Assembly (NCBI GenBank): GCA_036897095.1 | Contig: JAYMSP010000111.1 | Span: 1 to 64,000, forward strand | Length of the DNA: 64,000 bases | DNA from: Plantago elongata | Taxonomy: Eukaryota; Streptophyta; Magnoliopsida; Lamiales; Plantaginaceae | Direction: 5' to 3' | Shown here: piece by piece, positions 59,101 through 64,000 of the stretch | Position numbering within the stretch: the first letter of the stretch is position 1 | Layout: each line of letters begins with the position of its first letter | The notes under the pieces: generated by a model | Seen by the model: the letters and a program-made list of their open reading frames with translations, nothing else | What the model was told of the DNA's origin: nothing | The model's database searches: none | Position numbers and translations under genes: made by a program

Positions 59101-62100
59101 GGACGAAAAATGAATGCGGGAAGATAAACGGAATGGAGGGAGTATTATATTATGAAAAAAAATCATATTTGTAAATATTATGTTAAAAGATACTAGTAAA
59201 ACAACATATTGAAAATGTGAAAAACATAAAAATATATGAAAATGTCAAAAATCACTATAACCGCAAAATAACGTTTAACCAAAAAACGCATATTATTACT
59301 AGATAAGAAGTTCGAAAAATATAAATATTTCAAATAATAATGAAAGAGAAAATTATTTTTCACTCTTATATTTAGTTTTCATAAAATTATTATGAAAATA
59401 ATATATATCTAATTTTAACATGTAAAAGGAATAAATAAAGGAGTAGAGAACAAAGGAGTAAGGAAATTAAAAGAAATGGGGATCTTGAGTGTAGTACTTG
59501 TGACCTTTTATACAAAACAACCTCTCAAAAACCCATGTCATGTCATGGCCACTAAACCACTATATTGCTATAATATTCTTGAGAGTTCATAATTTGTTAG
59601 ACTCATGTGTGATAGTCCTGCATTGTTGTATACTAATTGTACATTTTTATATTTTCGCAACTTCACAAATAAATGCGATGTACAATTATTATGCAATAAT
59701 ATACAATTTGTAAAAATACACGAAACAAATAAAAATTCACAATTTGCATATAACACCGTACAATTAATATACAATAATGCAAAGCTCTCACACTCACAAA
59801 TCATGAACTATTGCAAATTTTTGTAAATATTCTTTTACATTTTATATATACATATAGATTTAGAGATCTAATATGGGGCCCTTAATTTAGGGGGGGCCTG
59901 TGCGGTTGGCTCATCCCGCACAGGGCCTTAGCCGGGCCTGATATACGATTAGAGAATTTGCACGTTAATTGAATTCATGTAATTCTGAGCATAACAAATG
60001 TCCTGGTTTTGATTTAACTGTGTGGCTACTAAAATCAGCAAGAATGGAGAATAAATTTCATACAATCATTTATTCTGTTTAACCATGTGTTCTGAACTTT
60101 GGTGGGGTATTCGTTTTTTCCAGATCATTTTATACAATCATTTATTCTGTTTAACCACATGTTCTGAACTTTGGTGGGGTATTTGTTTTTTGCAGATCGT
60201 ATATATACTAGATCAAGTACGTGCCTTGGAGAAAGAGATGATTCAAAGAATAAAGAAGCAAGGGTTGGATATCGCTCCTCGGATTCTCATTGTAAGTTCA
60301 TGTAACTTGATCAAATTTCTTATTCTTACAAAGGATGATGAAGATGTGGTCATCTTGATATTATGTTTCACTTTTTCAGGTCACTCGTTTAATACCTGAT
60401 GCAAAGGGCACCACATGCAACCAGCGTCTTGAGAAAATAACTGGATGTGAGCATTCACATATTCTACGCATTCCCTTCAGAACAGATACGGGGGTTCTTC
60501 GTCAGTGGATTTCAAGATTTGATGTCTGGCCTTACCTAGAAAAATTTACGGAGGTAAACTCACGATTAAACGTAATTGCTTATTTTACAAGATCTTTTAA
60601 ATTCCATTTCATCTTATTTTTTACTACTGGAAACCGTTATTATCACAGCACCTTACTTGATAGTTTGGAATATGATTCCATCTTGAACACATCATGAACT
60701 GCATCTGATTTATGAGAGTTTCTGTTATGATCACTTGTGCAAAAACAAATTAGGGTGTCATGATCCTAATGGATTAAAGAAATTACCATGGTTCTCCAAG
60801 GGTTAAAATAAATACAAAATACCCCCTGAATGATAAAAAATGTGCATGAAACCCCCAAGTTGCTAGTGCCAAACCCGTGAATTGCTGACTCACCGCTTCA
60901 TGCATGGAGCATGGATGAGTAAACCCACACTCCCACAGGTTCAACCGTTCAAGTGTTGAACACCCAACAACATTAGGATAAATTGTGAAAATCCATTGTC
61001 ATTGGGTGTCACCTTGAAACCTGTGGCTTTCTGTTTTGTAAATGTGCTTCTGCAAGACTTGGGACAAAACAAGTGTTCGCCCTATTGGTATAAGGGCGGT
61101 GACACATTCTTACTCATGACTTGCAAAATGCAAATCATTATGGCATCTTATTATGAATTTGATGCAGTCCAGATCTTAAAGATTTTTTTGTTTTTTTTTT
61201 TTGAAATGGCTAAAGATTGACTCGAACCCCTGATCTATTAGTTGGAGGTGCTTCGTTGTCCTTAAACTTGATTTTAAGCTTGCTACTGTTTTATGGGTTG
61301 TAGTGCGTTTCCTTTATCATTGAGTTTGAAAATCTGATTTTAGCTGATCTAATTCAAAATCAACCATTGCTGATGATAACATGCCTTGTATAATTCTTTG
61401 AACCACGTTTCTTACTTGTAAACTGCGGTTCAATTATTAGAGGCATCCTGCCACTTGAGTTCAACATGGAATGTTATAAACTTAGCGGAACTTTTATTTT
61501 GTCTTAGGATGCAATGCGTGAAATTTCTGCAGAGTTACAAGCTGTACCAAATTTTATCATTGGCAACTACAGTGATGGGAACTTGGTCGCTTCCTTATTA
61601 TCATACAAGATGGGTGTCACTCAGGTAAAGATCGATAGCTCTTATATTTCGGTGTCATGATAAAGTTAGTTGCATGAAGTAAAAATTCTTACCTTTTTCC
61701 ATTTACAGTGTACAATTGCGCATGCCTTGGAGAAAACGAAATATCCAGAGTCTGACACCTACTGGAAGAACTTTGAAGATAAATATCATTTCTCATGTCA
61801 ATTCACTGCTGATATAATTGCTATGAATCATTCAGATTTTATAATTACGAGTACATACCAAGAAATTGCTGGAACGTAAGTAACTGAGTTCCTGTCGCTT
61901 TTCTGCTTTTTTTTTTTTTTTTTGAGGTTGCTTTACTGCTTTTAATATTCTCTAATTGTCCACTTGGCCACTTCAAATTTATGAAATTAACCAGCACTGA
62001 TCTACTTCCTCATCAAGGGTCCCATTTGATTTTTGTGGACTTTCCTTAAACTCCGTTTGACTATAATCAATTCTAAATCATAATGAAAAAATAAATTAAA

Positions 62101-63899
62101 AGAATTATATGATGCAAGTATAATCATTATACGTCCACAAAAAAAGAATTGAATTAATTTTACTATATGAATTATAGATTCAGGATTACTTTGGTTAATA
62201 AAACTCTTAACAAAAATCAAAAGTGAAGTGTAAATTTGTGGACTATGCTCCTAATAGTTGGTTGGATCATGATTGCACATCGAATACGTATTCTATCATG
62301 TTTTAAAACATAAGTATTTTGATATAGTTGCATGTAGAGTTTTCATCAAGTGAATTTCTGGATTGATCTACTTTTGATCTTCTCAACTGGAAAAAAGCTA
62401 GTACTCCACAGCAGTGCATCTATTGAGATTTACCTGTAAAGTAGAGGAAAACAAGAGATGATTATCCCTCCAATCGATCACCATACCAGTTACCTGCCTT
62501 AGAAAGCCTTGGTGCACCGGAAGGAGTCCTAGTCCCAAGAGCCATGCAAGGCGTTCTGTTCTGTGAGAATATCACCTGTAGTATTTCAACTAAATTTGCC
62601 ATGTTTCACAATATGAAAATCAAATAAAGTTATGGTGTGGAGTTTTCCTGTGAAGATCCTTGCCTCATTCTCTTATATATCGTCTTTTAAATAATTAATT
62701 CGATGGTTGTACTCTTGCTTTCAGGAAGGATACTGTTGGTCAGTATGAAAGTCACACAGCTTTCACGTTACCAGGTTTATACCGTGTTGTCCATGGGGTT
62801 GATGTTTTTGATCCCAAGTTCAACATAGTTTCACCAGGAGCAGATGAAAGCATATATTTTCCATATTCAGACAAGGAGAGACGACTAAGTTCGTTTCATG
62901 AAACCCTTGACAAGTTGCTCTTTGATCCTGAGCAGAACGATGAACACATGTAAGTTTACTGATAACATTGCATTTTCATTGTAAAGCAAACTTTAGTTTA
63001 TTCATTTATGTTTTCATGAAATATGTAATTTTTTCAAATGAACAGATTTTATTGGTTTTTAGCTTGAACTTTCGCAAGTATTCACGTTACCGCTAAAGTA
63101 GAAATTGCATAAGAGATTATTTTATCTACAGTCTAGAAACAGACAAATCACTCCTCTCCGAGCCTTTGGCCAATGGCCACAGATTACTTATTATCTGTGA
63201 ATCTTAGTAATATCGGTGTTTAAGCATAATCCCTTTTTCTGGCTACAGTGGAATATTGAAAGATCCATCAAAGCCTGTAATTTTCTCTATGGCGAGGCTT
63301 GACCGAGTCAAAAACATTACTGGCCTGGTAGAGATGTATGCCAAAAATGCCAAGTTACGAGAATTGGCTAATGTTGTCGTGGTGGCGGGTTATAATAATG
63401 TAAAGCAGTCGAGTGATAGAGAAGAAATAGCAGAAATTGAGAAGATGCATACTCTTATCAAGCAATACAATTTGGATGGCCAGTTGCGCTGGATTAAATC
63501 ACAGACGAATCGAGCACGCAACGGTGAACTCTACCGTTACATAGCTGACATGAGGGGCATTTTTGTCCAGGTAATGAGGTTGAATTTTAGTCTACTGTTG
63601 TTTCTCCAGTTGCCACCTCTTTGGTATTCTAATAAATCCCTTTTCCCTCTGTAGCCTGCATTGTATGAAGCTTTTGGACTGACAGTTGTAGAGGCAATGG
63701 GCTGTGGTCTTCCAACATTTGCAACGTGCCATGGTGGCCCACTGGAGATTATTGAAGATGGTACTTCCGGGTTTCACATTGATCCATATCATCCTGATAA
63801 AGCCTCTACCCTCATGGCAGATTTTTTTCAAAGATGCAAGGAAGACTCGAACTACTGGGTGAAACTATCTGAAGCTTCCATCCGGAGAATTCAAGAGAA
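56128..63899 (+). CDS. SUS: Sucrose synthase, partial at right edge
   Basis: This enzyme reversibly converts sucrose and UDP to fructose and UDP-glucose in the cytosol, feeding cell-wall and starch synthesis. Exons are 56128-56225, 56418-56550, 57542-57693, 57789-57981, 58198-58316, 58410-58626, 60196-60291, 60380-60553, 61508-61624, 61709-61875, 62725-62949, 63249-63570 and 63655-63899, all in phase, giving 752 codons plus two bases before the last donor. The family has about 805-810 residues, so some 55 remain outside the window. The N-terminus has the regulatory phosphorylation-site region (Ser11 in [12 protein letters not shown]). The GT-B core shows TGGQ at 301-304, His438 in CTIAHALEK, Arg580 and Lys585 in MARLDRVKN, and the E-x7-E motif Glu676/Glu684 in [10 protein letters not shown]. 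It resembles the SUS2/SUS3 branch. Intron 6 carries a transposon and a duplicated acceptor. Confidence 0.95.
58819..59940. mobile_element. Non-autonomous hAT-like insertion in SUS intron 6
   Basis: The left end CAGGGCCGTCTC and the right end, read on the minus strand, CAGGCCCGGCTAAGG are hAT-type terminal repeats. They are flanked by ATATCCTA (58811-58818) and ATATACGA (59941-59948), an imperfect 8-bp target duplication. A CCCGCACAGGGCC block sits just inside the right end and CCCTGTG just inside the left. The 1.1 kb interior has no transposase frame. A Stowaway-like GGAGGGAGTA end near 59135 suggests a further insertion. Confidence 0.75.
60061..60204 (+). repeat. 72-bp tandem duplication covering the intron 6 acceptor
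   Basis: TACAATCATTTATTCTG begins at 60061 and again at 60133. Both copies continue through TTCTGAACTTTGGTGGGGTA and a T-rich tract to a CAG|ATC acceptor (60123 and 60195). The copies differ at only a few positions. The period of 72 is divisible by three. Confidence 0.9.
60554..61507. other. SUS intron 8, possible repeat inside
   Basis: This intron of about 950 bp contains a segment from about 60750 to 61250 unlike the rest. It ends in a T-rich tract (61183-61201) followed by GACTCGAACCCCTGATC, which resembles a box B on the minus strand of a tRNA-derived SINE. Element ends are not clear. Confidence 0.35.
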
Positions 63900-64000
63900 G
63901 TAAGTTCTTATGCAAGGAAAAAGATGATGCGACTGATCTAGTTCATTACCCACTCTTTTAACAGACTAAAATTGGCTTAGCTGGTCATTTGGTAGATGTC

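Overview
The window is nuclear DNA from a flowering plant, most likely a eudicot. The evidence is intron-rich genes with GT-AG junctions, AT-rich introns and intergenic DNA, a telo-box/site II promoter on a ribosomal protein gene, and plant LINE, SINE, hAT, MITE, copia and gypsy debris. I cannot name the species.

Seven host genes look intact and could be modelled exon by exon with consistent reading phase. They are: ERS1-type ethylene receptor (+, 6536-9194, 5 coding exons, 615 aa, with a leader intron); ribosomal protein eL19 (-, 10332-12397, 5 exons, 211 aa); a secreted Ole e 1-like protein (+, 20348-21002, 2 exons, 172 aa); an unrecognised very acidic protein with hydrophobic segments at both ends (+, 22920-25626, 3 exons, 698 aa); the plastid RelA/SpoT homologue RSH1 (-, 26419-34249, 24 exons, 884 aa); a GH28 polygalacturonase (-, 47834-49411, 5 exons, 395 aa); and sucrose synthase (+, 56128 to beyond the right edge, 13 exons visible). 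A decayed MAPKK-like pseudogene lies at about 16860-17740.

The rest is mostly repeat-derived. 1-5.7 kb holds a foldback element inside a Stowaway-like MITE, a LINE RNase H scrap and a SINE. 12.6-15.2 kb is a 5'-truncated LINE on the minus strand. 15.8-16.8 kb is a hAT-like element, and 17.8-19.6 kb is a second LINE. 35.1-41.1 kb is a nested block of LTR-retrotransposon fossils plus a third LINE tail. 43.7-45.2 kb carries a degenerate subrepeat array. 45.8-47.5 kb and 51.2-53.7 kb hold LTR-type debris, a probable solo LTR and a near-perfect hairpin. Sucrose synthase intron 6 contains a 1.1 kb hAT-like insertion.

The genes do not form a pathway cluster. They are ordinary neighbours acting in ethylene perception (ER), translation (cytosol), cell wall or pollen functions (secreted), plastid (p)ppGpp turnover and sucrose cleavage. 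I found no convincing new multi-gene system. The observations most worth checking are a 72-bp duplication in sucrose synthase that copies the 3' splice site and keeps the reading frame open; an ERS1 leader uORF whose stop codon abuts the receptor start; the degenerate synthetase motif of RSH1; and several long inverted repeats that could form hairpin RNAs.
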